NCBI GenBank assembly: GCA_963826975.1
Contig: CAWGZJ010000012.1
Coordinates: 248,001 to 312,000 of the forward strand
Direction: 5' to 3'
Source of the DNA: Palsa-883 sp963826975
Lineage (GTDB): Bacteria; Pseudomonadota; Alphaproteobacteria; Acetobacterales; Acetobacteraceae
DNA: 64,000 nucleotides
Position numbers and translations under genes: made by a program
Shown here: one piece after another, positions 46,074-56,972 of the stretch
Position numbering within the stretch: position 1 is the stretch's first letter
Layout of the letters: each line of letters opens with the position of its first letter
The notes under the pieces: generated by a model
What the model saw: only the letters and a program-made list of their open reading frames with translations
What the model was told of the DNA's origin: nothing
Database searches by the model: none

Positions 46074-46519
46074 GCCTCCTGATCGCCCCGACCGCACCAG
46101 CCTCGCGCCGTGCTCGCCGCCGTCAAGGACGCCTGCGGCGCCGCTGCGCGGCCGCGCCGCTGCGCGGAGCGCTCCTTGACCGCGTCTGCGCGCGGCGCTC
46201 TGCCAGCAATGCGGTCGGGACGGAGAAACGGCGCTCGGTCGAACCAAGAAACTGAACTTGCCGTTTGGCGGGCGGCGAGCCATCGCCACACGCCAAAGCC
46301 GGAACTTGCCAGAGAAGGAAGAGAGGGTGTGATCGGTCGATCCCAGACGCGCAACACTCCGAAAGACGCCACGGCATTCAATGCCGCCGCCTTGTTTGGA
46401 ATGCGCGTCGCGGAAACCAGCTCGGCAGCGTCCGCTCAGGGCGCCGAAACCGGACATATGAGCGCAAGCGATCCGATCCGCGACCCGAACTCTCTTGCAA
46501 GCCAGGGGCCGTCCACATA
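46074..46519 (+). ncRNA. candidate guide (bridge/seek) RNA region of the IS1111-type element
   Basis: This long noncoding right end lies between the transposase stop and the right inverted repeat. In IS1111-type elements this is the part reported to encode the target-guiding RNA. A GC-rich hairpin is visible: GTCAAGGA at 46122-46129 pairs with TCCTTGAC at 46173-46180, with more G/C pairing inside. The exact RNA ends and guide loops cannot be set by eye. Confidence 0.35.
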
Positions 46520-46623
46520 TGGCGTCTTGGCGGTTCAACTAACGCGGCGACCGCAAGGGCGCGAAGCACGCGGACAACACCGTCCACTGCGCGCACCAAA
46601 CCGCACGACTTGCGTGATCACCG

Positions 46624-46676
46624 CAAAATCGACGACGCAAGGCCCGAGTAGCTCTGCACAAAGGTTTTGACCGGTT
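46624..46676. repeat. two IS-like ends head to tail with a CGAG spacer
   Basis: Bases 46624-46644 match the right end of the 50607-51867 element (CAAAATCG.CGACGCAAGGCC). After CGAG (46645-46648), bases from 46649 match that element's left end (CTCTGCACA....TTTTGAC.GG.TG). It looks like the junction of two copies or of a circular form. Confidence 0.55.
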
Positions 46677-46875
46677 GGCGGAACAGCATTGCATGGCCCC
46701 GTCGTCTGGGCTGGATAAGAGTCAGTCTGCTTTGGACAGACCGCAGGGAGTCACGGATTGGCGTAAACGACTACACTGATTTGATGGCAGGTGTACCTCG
46801 GAACGCTGCCGACTTGCTGCAACGCCCAAAGTCGGCGGCCCTGGGCCACAACCCGACATTTGGTGTCGCTCAAAT

Positions 46876-47721
46876 TCAGGCTTTTCGAAGCCGCCGGCGT
46901 CGGGGCTTTGCTATTGGCTTTGCCACCTCGCGCGCGCAGTCGATGAAAAGCTGCGCCACGGGAGTCAACGTGCGGTTCTTCAATGTGATGATCCCAACCA
47001 TGCCACCATTCGCCGCGAGGTCGATCGGCAGAACCTTGATGGAGCGTTCCCAGCCACCAAATCTCAGAACGGATTCCGAAGCCATCGACAGGAAGTGCCC
47101 CTTCGCGACAAGCGCGATCCGTGCAACACCGGTGGCCGTGACCATGGCCGGGCGAGGAAGCTCAAGTCCCATCGCGCGGAACACGTCGGTTAGCAATCTG
47201 TGAGCCTGGTCGTCGGGCGGCGGCAGCGCCCAGGGCTCGTTGATCAGATCGGCAAGCTTTATCCGGTGCCGTCGCGCCCAGGGGTTCTTGATCCCCGCTA
47301 TGACAAAAATCGAATCCGCGAAAAGAAGTTCGCCCTGAAGATGATCCTCGGCAGGCGGTATCGCGAAGCCGCGCGTCACGACCAGGTCCACTTGGCGCGG
47401 CTCGAGGGCCAAAGCGGGCGAAGCGCAGATCGTCAAATGACACACGACGCGCGGATAGCGTCGCGCCAGTCGGTCGATCACGGTTGCAACGAAGCCGACG
47501 CCCCAACCCATCGGTGCCGCGATCCTGACTTCCCCCGCCGTCGGGTCGGCGAGGAATTCGATGTCCTGCACGCCCTGCTTCAGTTCATCGAATATCGCAG
47601 TGCCGCGCCTGATGAGCGCGCGGCCGTAAGGCGTCGGCGCGACGCCCCGCGGGCTGCGGCGCACTGGCCGCGGAAGCACAGACAAGTCGCGTGTCGCCGA
47701 CGAAAGGCCGCCAGGTGGCAT
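46876..47721 (-). CDS. LysR-type regulator lacking its DNA-binding domain (5' truncated)
   Basis: From residue ~22 the sequence follows the LysR family: RSPRGVAPTPYGRALIRRG corresponds to the end of the helix-turn-helix/linker, then GEVRIAAPMGWG and the effector domain up to GGMVGIITLKNRTLTP. The first ~60 residues, with the helix-turn-helix, are missing. The preceding ~20 residues come from the reverse strand of the adjacent hydrolase start. A deletion between the two divergent genes explains this. DNA binding is probably lost. Confidence 0.7.
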   Translation of the reverse strand: MPPGGLSSATRDLSVLPRPVRRSPRGVAPTPYGRALIRRGTAIFDELKQGVQDIEFLADPTAGEVRIAAPMGWGVGFVATVIDRLARRYPRVVCHLTICASPALALEPRQVDLVVTRGFAIPPAEDHLQGELLFADSIFVIAGIKNPWARRHRIKLADLINEPWALPPPDDQAHRLLTDVFRAMGLELPRPAMVTATGVARIALVAKGHFLSMASESVLRFGGWERSIKVLPIDLAANGGMVGIITLKNRTLTPVAQLFIDCAREVAKPIAKPRRRRLRKA

Positions 47722-48530
47722 TCATCAACTCACGCGATGGCGTTGGGTTGTTCTACAGAGACTGGGGGACGGGCAGCCCCCTGGTCTTTCTCGCACCCTG
47801 AGGCATGGACTCCGATTGGTGGGAGTACCAAATGGCCTATTTGGTCGGTCAAGGCCTGCGCTGTATCGCCTATGACCGGCGTGGCCACGGTCGTTCGGTC
47901 GAACCCAGCGGCGGCTACGACTACGATACACTCGCCGACGATCTCGACGACGTGATCGAGCAACTCGATCTTCACGGCGTCACGTTCGTCGGCCATTCAA
48001 TGGGTTGCGGCGAGGTGGTCCGTTATCTGTCGCGGCATGGTGCTGGCCGCATCGCTCGGATCGCCATGGTTGCTCCCAATACGCCTCTGATTGTGAAGAC
48101 AGCCGACAACCCGGATGGAGTGGACCGCCGCGTTCTGGAAGGAGTTCTTGCGAGACTTAGCAAGGATCGTCAGTACGTGATCGCCACTGCTGCACCGGCG
48201 TTTTTCGGCGCACCTATAAATTCCGTCTCCACCGAGATGATGCAATGGTGGACGAACATGATCCTCAAATGTTCGTTGCGGGTGCTGCTCGACCTGCGCC
48301 GCATGTTCACCGAGACGGGCTTTCGGCCCGAGCTGAGCAAGATCTCGTTGCCGACAGTGATCATTCATGGTGATAGCGATACATCTGCACCCATCGACCG
48401 TACGGGGCGAAAGACGGCAAGCTTGATTTCAGGCAGCCAGCTCAAAGTGTATGAGGGCGCCGCGCACGGTTTGCCTATCACGCATATGGACCGACTTAAC
48501 CAAGACCTGCTGGCATTCGCGAGGAGCTGA
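47715..48530 (+). pseudogene. alpha/beta hydrolase (haloperoxidase-like) with an internal TGA
   Basis: The frame from GTG 47715 reads VAFINSRDGVGLFYRDWG, then SPLVFLAP, then TGA at 47799-47801, then GMDSDWWEYQMAYL. In relatives a Trp is usual at the stop, so TGG has probably become TGA. The rest is intact: GHSMGCGEVV nucleophile serine, HGDSDTSAP acid, GAAHGLP histidine. Translation from ATG 47805 would give a protein of 241 residues without the first strands and the oxyanion segment. Confidence 0.72.
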
Positions 48531-48569
48531 CGGAGAACGGGGCTCCGGATGTGGGCGCTCGCCGCGGCC

Positions 48570-50606
<2,037 letters not shown>

Positions 50607-50608
<2 letters not shown>

Positions 50609-51867
50609 CCTCTGCACAGGGATTTTGACAGGCTGAACCGGAAATGCGGCGTCATCCGTCAGGGCACCAATACTCTACCCGGCAGCCTGTCGCGAACCAG
50701 CTTGAAGGACTTTGGTCTTGCTGGCTACGTCCTAAATCTCAGAATCACGAGGTCTTTCGAATGGCATTGGAACTGGCCTCGGACGAGGGAAGAAAGCTGC
50801 AAGCAGTCTGCCATCGATGAAGGCAAGGCCGGCACCGATTAAAGCCATTCCGACAAACTCCCTGACCAACAGTGGTTCACCCAAGACTAGCGAGCCGAGC
50901 AGGATCGCACTGACCGGGATCAGGAATGTTGCAAGAAGCAGGTTGGTTGCCCCCGCTGCGGCAAGGATGCAGAAATAGAGGATGTAGGCGACCACTGTGC
51001 ACAGTAGTGCAATGCCGATCAGCGCGCCCCAGGCAGCTGCGCCCGGCGCCGCCAGCGTCCAAGGGTGATCGACAATCGCGACGACTGGGATGAGCACGAG
51101 CGTGCTGCCGGTGACTTGGCCTGTCGCCACCTTGATTGGTGAGATACCCTTGAACCGACGGCCATAGATGCCCGCGTAGGCGTAAACGAACGCTGCTCCC
51201 AGGCAGGCGACCTCGCCGATAGCGTTGTCCCTGCCTATGCCCGCCAGCGCACTTGGCCCGACGAGCACGACGACACCGGCAAGGCCGACCATCACGCCTG
51301 CAAACTTGGTTCGAGTAAGCTTCTCGTTCGCGGTCAGCATGTGCGCGACGAGTACAGTGAACATCGGGGTTGTGGCATTGAGGATAGACGCAAGCCCGCT
51401 CGAAATCCGCGTTTCGCCGAACACGATCAGTGAAAAGGGAATAACGTTGTTGAGCACGCCCATGACGATGAAGGAAGCCCAGAGCCGGGGGGAGGTTGGC
51501 ATGAAGTCGCGTCCGAGTCCGAGCCACAGGTTCAGGATAACAGCCGCCAGGCCTACGCGCCCGAGCACCACAGTGAAGGGGGGTAATTCGGCGACCAGCA
51601 CCTTGAAGAAAAAGAACGACCCACCCCACAGCGCAGCGAGGACCAGCAGCATCACCCATTCTCGACCACCCATCGTCGGCGCTGATGCGGGGCTGTCTGC
51701 CATTGCACCCGTCCTCTTCGGTTCGACAGGAACGATATCGACGCTGGCGCGACGCGGCACTCCGGATCTTGCGCTGGTATCCGGCACATGCATTCTTTAT
51801 CGCCAGCGGAAAGTCAGCGCTCCGGCGGCCGTCCTGTTCAACCGGTCAAAATCGGCGACGCAAGGCC
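50607..51867. mobile_element. 1.26-kb element with IS-like inverted ends carrying a transporter gene
   Basis: The ends are imperfect inverted repeats: 18 of 21 bases match in the part GATTTTGAC.GG.TGAAC.GG (50621-50641 against 51833-51853). Both ends are flanked by CTAG (50603-50606 and 51868-51871), as for a 4-bp target duplication. Inside is an EamA transporter gene and no transposase. The right CTAG contains the stop codon of the next gene. The family is uncertain; IS5-like elements also duplicate CTAG. Confidence 0.5.
50732..51703 (-). CDS. EamA/RhaT-family (DMT) transporter
   Basis: This protein of about 323 residues has ten hydrophobic helices in two EamA repeats, with LAALWGGSFFFFKVLV in helix 1, the helix 3-4 region SSGLASILNATTPMFTVLVAH and the second-repeat GATNLLLATFLIPVSAILLG. 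Such proteins usually export amino acids or other metabolites. The start at 51703 begins just before helix 1. The gene lies entirely within the inverted ends of a putative mobile element. Confidence 0.88.
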   Translation of the reverse strand: MADSPASAPTMGGREWVMLLVLAALWGGSFFFFKVLVAELPPFTVVLGRVGLAAVILNLWLGLGRDFMPTSPRLWASFIVMGVLNNVIPFSLIVFGETRISSGLASILNATTPMFTVLVAHMLTANEKLTRTKFAGVMVGLAGVVVLVGPSALAGIGRDNAIGEVACLGAAFVYAYAGIYGRRFKGISPIKVATGQVTGSTLVLIPVVAIVDHPWTLAAPGAAAWGALIGIALLCTVVAYILYFCILAAAGATNLLLATFLIPVSAILLGSLVLGEPLLVREFVGMALIGAGLAFIDGRLLAAFFPRPRPVPMPFERPRDSEI

Positions 51868-52686
51868 CTAGTCGCGTGGCGGGCCGGTTATCGCGTCAAT
51901 GTAGCGGCGCACGGAGTAGGCCAGGACCGCCTTGCCGCCGGCCGGCAGGATGCGGTCCCACCAGGCGCCATAGATCGGCTCGAACGGCCAGGGTTCCAGC
52001 GTCGCGGCGATGCGTTCGACGGTGGTCCGGTCCAGCGGGATAAGGTCGGGGTAGCTGCGCATGAAGCTGACCTTGCGGTCCCAGCCGACGGTCACGATGT
52101 CGCCGGACAACAGCGCACCCTTGCCACCGGCGCCCGCCGCCCAGTGCAGCACCTGCCCGCCGGCGAAATGACCGGGGCAGTGCAGCAGCGTCACGCCGGG
52201 CAGGAGCTGCTTGCTTGGGCCGTCCCAGAACTGCACCACCGGATCGGGCCGCATCACCCATTGGCGGTCGCGCGCGTGCAGGTGGATCGGCGCGCCGCCG
52301 AACGCATGGCTCCAGTCGATCATCGAGCCGTAGTAGTGCGGGTGCGAGATCGCGATGCCCGCGATGCCGCCCATGCCGCGCACGATCTCGATCGTTGCGT
52401 CGTCGATGAAGCTGATGCAGTCCCACAGGATGTTGCCGTGCGGCGTGCGCACCAGCAGGGCGCGTTGCGCGATCGCGAAGGCCGGCATGGTGCCGATGCC
52501 GACCAGGTCCGGCTCGTGCTGCCGGAAGGCGGCGAAGTGCGTGCGCCGCATCGCCTCCAGCGTGGTCCAGGACTGGCCCAGCACGTTCACGTACTGGCGT
52601 TCGTCCTGGCAGATCGGGCAGCCGGCGGGGGGCGCCTCGCTCGGCGGGTATTGCGTGCCGCAGGTGATGCAGATGAACGCTGGCAT
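51868..52686 (-). CDS. MBL-fold hydrolase with N-terminal zinc-ribbon-like segment
   Basis: The 272-residue protein starts MPAFICITCGTQYPPSEAPP and continues GCPICQ, two Cys-x2-Cys knuckles as in rubredoxin or zinc ribbons. The MBL core follows. The motif that is normally HxHxDH reads SHPHYYGSM here, so the Asp-His pair is missing; HCPGHFAGG and SGDIVTV are present. Metal binding is therefore altered. The stop codon TAG lies in the CTAG next to the 50607-51867 element. Confidence 0.8.
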   Translation of the reverse strand: MPAFICITCGTQYPPSEAPPAGCPICQDERQYVNVLGQSWTTLEAMRRTHFAAFRQHEPDLVGIGTMPAFAIAQRALLVRTPHGNILWDCISFIDDATIEIVRGMGGIAGIAISHPHYYGSMIDWSHAFGGAPIHLHARDRQWVMRPDPVVQFWDGPSKQLLPGVTLLHCPGHFAGGQVLHWAAGAGGKGALLSGDIVTVGWDRKVSFMRSYPDLIPLDRTTVERIAATLEPWPFEPIYGAWWDRILPAGGKAVLAYSVRRYIDAITGPPRD

Positions 52687-52774
52687 GGGGTCATCCTCGC
52701 GCAATCAAGGACAGCTTGGCCGCAGACAGTTTCGCCGAGACGGTTGATCCGAAGGCACTTTACCCGAAGACACT

Positions 52775-54031
52775 TTACCCGAAGACTGGGCGCATCCGCA
52801 CCTGCTGCTGGCGCAGCACCAGCGCACCGATCATCATGACATTGAGCAGGTTGGACACAAAGGCGATCTCGAACGCGGGGTCATAATGGCCGAAACGATC
52901 GAACATCGTTCCGGCCAGCCAGCTGCCCAGTGCCATGCCGGACATGCCGGACAGCAGCATTATCGGCACGCGCCAGCTTGCTTCACGCGAGGGATACAGG
53001 TCGCGGATGGCCAGCACATAGGCCGGGATGATGCCGGCGAAGCCCAGCCCGTAGATGGCGGAGGCGGCGAACAGTCCGATCTCGTTACGCACCAGCGCGT
53101 AGACCAGGATAGCGGCAGCCTGTGCCGCGGAGCTCAGCAATACGGTGCGCAGCCCGCCCAGGCTGTCCGCCACCCAACCCCAGAACTGCCGGCTGGCGAA
53201 CGCGAGGCCCAGCAGCATCGACAGCATCAGCGTGCCGTGCTCGGGCGAGATCCCCTCGTCGCTGCACAGCGCCACCAGATGCGCGGTCGGCATCGCCATC
53301 GGGATGCAGCAGAAGAACGGCGCGGCGGCGAGCAGCAGCATCGCCGTGTTCGGCCGCAGCCCGAGCACCGGCGTGCCGGATTGTGGTCCGGCGGCGGCCG
53401 CGGCGGCGGCACCGGCGGATGGCGGCGACAGGCGCAGGCACCACAGCGCGATCGGCGCCACCCCGACCACGACGATCACGGCGAAGCCCGCCATGGTCTG
53501 TTGCCACCCGACGCGGTCGATGCTGATCTGAAACAGCGACGGCCAGATGACGCCGGCGATGTACTGGCCTGAGGAGATCAACGCCAGCGCGGTGCCTCGG
53601 CGCCTGTCGAACCAGCGGCTGACGTAGACCAGCAGCGGGGGATAGAGGCCGGCACTGCCGAGCAGGCCGATGAACAGCCCGTGGCCGATCAGCAGCGGCC
53701 AGGTGCCGCCGAGCGCGGACAGCAGCAGCCCGGCGCCGATCATCAACGTGCCGCCCAGTACGATCCAGCGCACGCCGATGCGGTCGGCGAACAACCCCAT
53801 GGCGATGCCACCCGATCCGGTACCGAACCAGACCAGCGCGGCGGCCAGGGATGGAATGGCGCGCGGAACGTCGAGCGTGGCGGCGATCGGCTTGAGCGCG
53901 ACCACCACGATGAGCGGCGCGCCGTAGGCAAAGGACAGCAGCACCAGCACCGCGATCGCGATCACCCAGGACGTGCGCGTCTCGATACTGTCCAAGCTTG
54001 GGCTGCCCGCGGTTGCGGTGCGGGTGGTCAT
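52775..54031 (-). CDS. MFS transporter (oxalate/formate-antiporter-like)
   Basis: This 418-residue protein has 12 predicted helices, the loop GLFADRIGVRWIVLGG after helix 2, and YVSRWFDRRRGTALALISSGQY in helix 4-5, the pattern of the monocarboxylate/OFA-like MFS group. A Gly/Ala-rich central loop follows helix 6. The start at 54031 is used; the longer frame to 54196 runs into repeat DNA. It shares its strand with the HIBCH-like gene upstream, but a hairpin repeat separates them. The substrate is probably an organic acid, by inference. Confidence 0.82.
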   Translation of the reverse strand: MTTRTATAGSPSLDSIETRTSWVIAIAVLVLLSFAYGAPLIVVVALKPIAATLDVPRAIPSLAAALVWFGTGSGGIAMGLFADRIGVRWIVLGGTLMIGAGLLLSALGGTWPLLIGHGLFIGLLGSAGLYPPLLVYVSRWFDRRRGTALALISSGQYIAGVIWPSLFQISIDRVGWQQTMAGFAVIVVVGVAPIALWCLRLSPPSAGAAAAAAAGPQSGTPVLGLRPNTAMLLLAAAPFFCCIPMAMPTAHLVALCSDEGISPEHGTLMLSMLLGLAFASRQFWGWVADSLGGLRTVLLSSAAQAAAILVYALVRNEIGLFAASAIYGLGFAGIIPAYVLAIRDLYPSREASWRVPIMLLSGMSGMALGSWLAGTMFDRFGHYDPAFEIAFVSNLLNVMMIGALVLRQQQVRMRPVFG

Positions 54032-54111
54032 GCGGTGCGGTTCCTCCGGCGGCGGCGCGTTGGCCGTACTGGGGGAGGGTAGGGCAGGTTCGCGGGGAGT
54101 GGAACTGTGCT

Positions 54112-54235
54112 TACCTCTCCCGCTCTTCGCGGGAGAGGTCGAGGCGCGAAGCGACGAGGGTGAGGGTGCTGCCCGCCGCTCGACCCTCACCCGCACCGCT
54201 CCGCGTCTCGACCTCAGCGAAGAGCAGGCGAGGTA
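54112..54235. repeat. palindromic intergenic repeat, third copy
   Basis: The left arm (CCTCTCCCGCTCTTCGCGGG) and the degenerate right arm near 54207-54235 pair imperfectly, with the inner GGTGAGGGT/ACCCTCACC stem between. It has the same design as 8238-8365. It lies between two minus-strand genes. Confidence 0.75.
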
Positions 54236-54241
54236 AAGTCG

Positions 54242-55264
54242 TTACACGAACATTGCGGCGATATCAGCCGGGGCGACGTCCTCAATACGGGGCGGCTGCC
54301 AGCGCGGGGTGCGGTCCTTGTCCACCACCATGGCGCGCACACCCTCGATGAAGTCGTTGTGGCCCATCGTGGTGTGGGTGAGGGCGAATTCAGCGTCCAG
54401 ACATTGTTCCAGCGTGCGATGAGCGCCGTCGCGCAGGATGCGCAGGGTCCAAGAGAGGGCAGAAGGCGAGACGGTACGCAGCGCCTCGACCGTCTTCCGC
54501 GCCCAGTCTCTATTGTCAGCGTCTGTGCTGTCGGCCTCCAGGCGGTGCAGAAGGTCCGGGATGCTGTCGGCGGCGAAGATCGTATCGATCGCGGCGCGCT
54601 GGTCTTGCAGCGTGAACGCAGGCAGCGGCGCGGCGTGGCGGGCCAGCGCGGCGATCCCGTCGTCGGCGAGTGCCTGCGACAGTTGGTGCAGCTCGGCGCG
54701 TGGGGTGAACTGGGTGGCAAAGCCGGCATGCACCGCGTCGGCGCCGTGGACGCGTGCGCCGGTCAGCCCGAGATACGTCCCGAGTTGCCCCGGCAGCCGC
54801 GGGAGAAAAAACGTTGCGCCGATGTCGGGGAAGAAGCCGATCGCGGTCTCCGGCATGGCGAACATGGCGTGCTCGCTGGCGACGCGATAGTCGCCGTAGA
54901 TCGATACGCCGATGCCGCCGCCCATGCAGATGCCGTCGATCAGCGCGACGTACGGTTTCGGGTAGGCGGCGATCATGCGGTTGAGCGCGTATTCCTCGGT
55001 GAAAAAGGCGTCGACCGGAGCCCGGTTGCCGTCGAGCTGGTGCTGACGCAGCGCGCGGATGTCGCCGCCGGCGCAAAACGCGCGGTCGCCGGTGGCCTCG
55101 ATCACCACGGCGTGGACGTGCGGATCGTCGCGCCAGGCGGCCAGCGCGCTGGTGATGGCGCGGATCATGGGCAGATCGAGCGCGTTGAGGGTCTTGGGAC
55201 GGTTCAGCAGGATGCGCCCCACCCGCCCGTCGTGGCGGGTGAGGACGCTCGGCTCGGCTTGCAT
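54242..55264 (-). CDS. 3-hydroxyisobutyryl-CoA hydrolase-like crotonase
   Basis: The 340-residue protein has AFCAGGDIRALR, GICMGGGIGVSIYGDYRVASE and MPETAIGFFPDIGATFFLPRL. The Glu and Asp in this last segment are those kept by 3-hydroxyisobutyryl-CoA hydrolases, and the extra C-terminal region with long helices is typical too. It would release 3-hydroxyisobutyrate in valine breakdown. Other HIBCH-like members act on related acyl-CoAs. Confidence 0.85.
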   Translation of the reverse strand: MQAEPSVLTRHDGRVGRILLNRPKTLNALDLPMIRAITSALAAWRDDPHVHAVVIEATGDRAFCAGGDIRALRQHQLDGNRAPVDAFFTEEYALNRMIAAYPKPYVALIDGICMGGGIGVSIYGDYRVASEHAMFAMPETAIGFFPDIGATFFLPRLPGQLGTYLGLTGARVHGADAVHAGFATQFTPRAELHQLSQALADDGIAALARHAAPLPAFTLQDQRAAIDTIFAADSIPDLLHRLEADSTDADNRDWARKTVEALRTVSPSALSWTLRILRDGAHRTLEQCLDAEFALTHTTMGHNDFIEGVRAMVVDKDRTPRWQPPRIEDVAPADIAAMFV

Positions 55265-55358
55265 GCGGCGGCGGTCTCCGTGTGGGGAATTATTTGAGCC
55301 TGTGATTCACGCCCTCCGGCTGAACCGCCCCTGCGGATCACAGGTGCGCGATCACAGG

Positions 55359-55931
55359 CTAATGCGGGCGGTGGTCGTTGTTGACGTGCCGGTCGCCGGC
55401 GAGCCAGCGGGCCAATTCGCTGTGCGCGTCGGCGCGGCGCATCGCGGCGATGGCTTCGATGTCGGGGGCGTCGACGGTGAATTCCAGCGGCAGGCCGTCG
55501 GGGGTTTTGACATACATCGACACGCAATAGCCGTGGTCGGTGCGGCGGTATTGGATGTCGGCGGCGCGCAGGCGGGATTCCAGTTCCTCGAAGGTGGCCT
55601 GGCTGACCTTGAAGGCGACGTGCCAGGAGCCGCCCTTCTCGGCGAAGATCGCCTTGTTCATGTCGTAGGCTTCGGGATCGGCGAATTGGAAGAACGCCAG
55701 CGCGCCGCCGTCGCCCATTTCGAAGAAGGTGTGGCAGAAATCCACGTGCCGGCCGAGTTCCGGGCGGAAGCTGCGTTCGCACCAGGTGGCGACGAGCGGG
55801 ATGCCGAGGATGTCCTCGATGAAGGCGCGATTGACCTCCTGGTCCTTCACCGCGAAGGCGTGGTGGTGCAGGCGTTGGGGTGGCTCGGCGAGCAGGGCGG
55901 GGCGGGTGGCGGTGGATTGATCTTGCGGCAT
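55359..55931 (-). CDS. VOC-family (glyoxalase/dioxygenase fold) protein
   Basis: This 190-residue protein has QRLHHHAFAVKDQEVNRAFIEDILG, FCHTFFEMGDGGALAFFQF and YVKTPDGLPLEFTVDAP, the paired beta-alpha-beta units of the VOC superfamily. The likely metal ligands are an N-terminal His, a middle His and the C-terminal Glu. The substrate is unknown. The start at 55931 gives MPQDQS. Confidence 0.85.
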   Translation of the reverse strand: MPQDQSTATRPALLAEPPQRLHHHAFAVKDQEVNRAFIEDILGIPLVATWCERSFRPELGRHVDFCHTFFEMGDGGALAFFQFADPEAYDMNKAIFAEKGGSWHVAFKVSQATFEELESRLRAADIQYRRTDHGYCVSMYVKTPDGLPLEFTVDAPDIEAIAAMRRADAHSELARWLAGDRHVNNDHRPH

Positions 55932-56090
55932 GTGCTCCTCCTGGGCTGGGGCTGAGCGGGATAGTGTGCCCGAACCGCGGTCGTTCCGCGATCCCCGCCC
56001 GGCGTCAGCGGTGTCCCGCGTGCAACGACATCCAGAGCCGTCTGGCGCGGGTACGCTCGCCGCCGCGCCCTCAAGGCGTCGCTGTCGCCC

Positions 56091-56469
56091 TCAAGCTGAT
56101 TCAATCAACGTTGCGATCGTCTCGACCAATTGCGAGGTTTCTTCAATCGCGCGTTCGGCGTCGGTCAGGGATGCCGCCGACTCCTGTTGGTGATCGGCAA
56201 CGTTCTTCAATTCATAGCTCCAGCCGAGAACCGATACCTGTTCTCGGCTGACACGGGGTTCCTCGCGCGAGGCGCGCGAACTGGCTGCGCGCGCCGCTGT
56301 GTGTCTTGGGAGATCTTCCGGTTCGTGCAACGATGAACGCCAAGGCTGCGTGGTAGGCCGCCATGTAGGCGCTGCGCCCCGCTTCTTCAGTGTATTCGCC
56401 GGCCAGCGCATACCGGGCGAAACCAAGGCTCTCGCGCGCCTTGACGATATGACGTGCGGCATCGCTCAC
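56091..56469 (-). pseudogene. HEPN-domain protein (toxin of a MNT/HEPN pair), frameshifted
   Basis: From 56469 the frame reads MSDAARHIVKARESLGFARY to KTHSGARSQFARLAR. After that the expected sequence EEPRVSREQ...YELKNVADHQ continues in another frame to 56091. Loss of a GC dinucleotide near 56270 fits. HEPN proteins paired with minimal nucleotidyltransferases are RNases or their relatives. The start overlaps the stop of the nucleotidyltransferase gene by 4 bases. If the shift is real, the toxin is dead. Confidence 0.75.
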
Positions 56470-56789
56470 AAATCGAGGCCCTCACGCTGAATCTCCTGCA
56501 TCAGCGGCACAGGCTCGTTGTAAGCGCCGACCCGAAACGGCTTGGCTGAGATAACCGCGCCGGTATCCATCAGAATATCCGTGCCGAGGTCGGCAAGACG
56601 AATCACTTCGTCAAACCAACTATCAGGCTCGCGGATGAAGACGGCAATATCGTAGTCAGAATCAGGCCGCGCGTCGCCGCGTGCGCGCGAGCCGAACAGC
56701 ACAGCTGGCTCCAGGCGGTCGCCATAGGTTTCCGCCAGAGCTGCCCGAAACCGGCTCAGGATCGGGTCGCTGAACATCCGGTTGTTCAT
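56466..56789 (-). CDS. minimal nucleotidyltransferase (MNT antitoxin-like)
   Basis: This protein of about 107 residues has LFGSRARGDARPDSDYDIAV, the GSxARG and DxD catalytic motif of the MNT/polymerase-beta fold. In MNT/HEPN pairs the MNT protein neutralises the HEPN RNase, often by adding AMP to it. Starts at 56789 (MNNRM) and 56777 (MFSDP) are both possible. It is coupled to the HEPN gene by a 4-base overlap. Confidence 0.85.
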   Translation of the reverse strand: MNNRMFSDPILSRFRAALAETYGDRLEPAVLFGSRARGDARPDSDYDIAVFIREPDSWFDEVIRLADLGTDILMDTGAVISAKPFRVGAYNEPVPLMQEIQREGLDL

Positions 56790-56945
56790 CTTGCACCACG
56801 AGGAATCATCGCACGTCACGCGGGCTTTGTCCCGCCGCGCCATGGGGACGTACCCGGACGCACCTGGGCCGATCTGTCCGCGATATTTGCGCGCGCTGGT
56901 GCTCGCGCGGATAATCTGCCACTTGCACGCGGCGGGGCGTCCCTA

Positions 56946-56960
56946 TATCAATCCTTGATA
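56946..56960. promoter_or_regulatory. palindrome upstream of parD, likely ParD operator
   Basis: TATCAA-TCC-TTGATA is a perfect 6-base inverted repeat ending 12 bases before the parD ATG and just before its ribosome site. ParD proteins bind such sites to repress their operon. The assignment is inferred from position. Confidence 0.55.
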
Positions 56961-56972
56961 CAGGAGGCTCCA

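Larger units (their letters stand above)
44931..46519 (+). mobile_element. IS110-family element of the IS1111 type
   Basis: A 12-bp perfect inverted repeat, GTGGACGGCCCC at 44938-44949 and its complement at 46505-46516, brackets the transposase gene. IS1111-type elements carry such subterminal repeats, 7 bases inside the left end and 3 inside the right, which sets the limits used here. There is no target duplication, as expected for this family. The right noncoding part is 446 bp. Confidence 0.75.

Noticed and set aside
46074..46870. Short frames after the IS110 transposase
   Set aside because: They fall in the noncoding right end and the IS-end junction, lack start signals and have no family resemblance.
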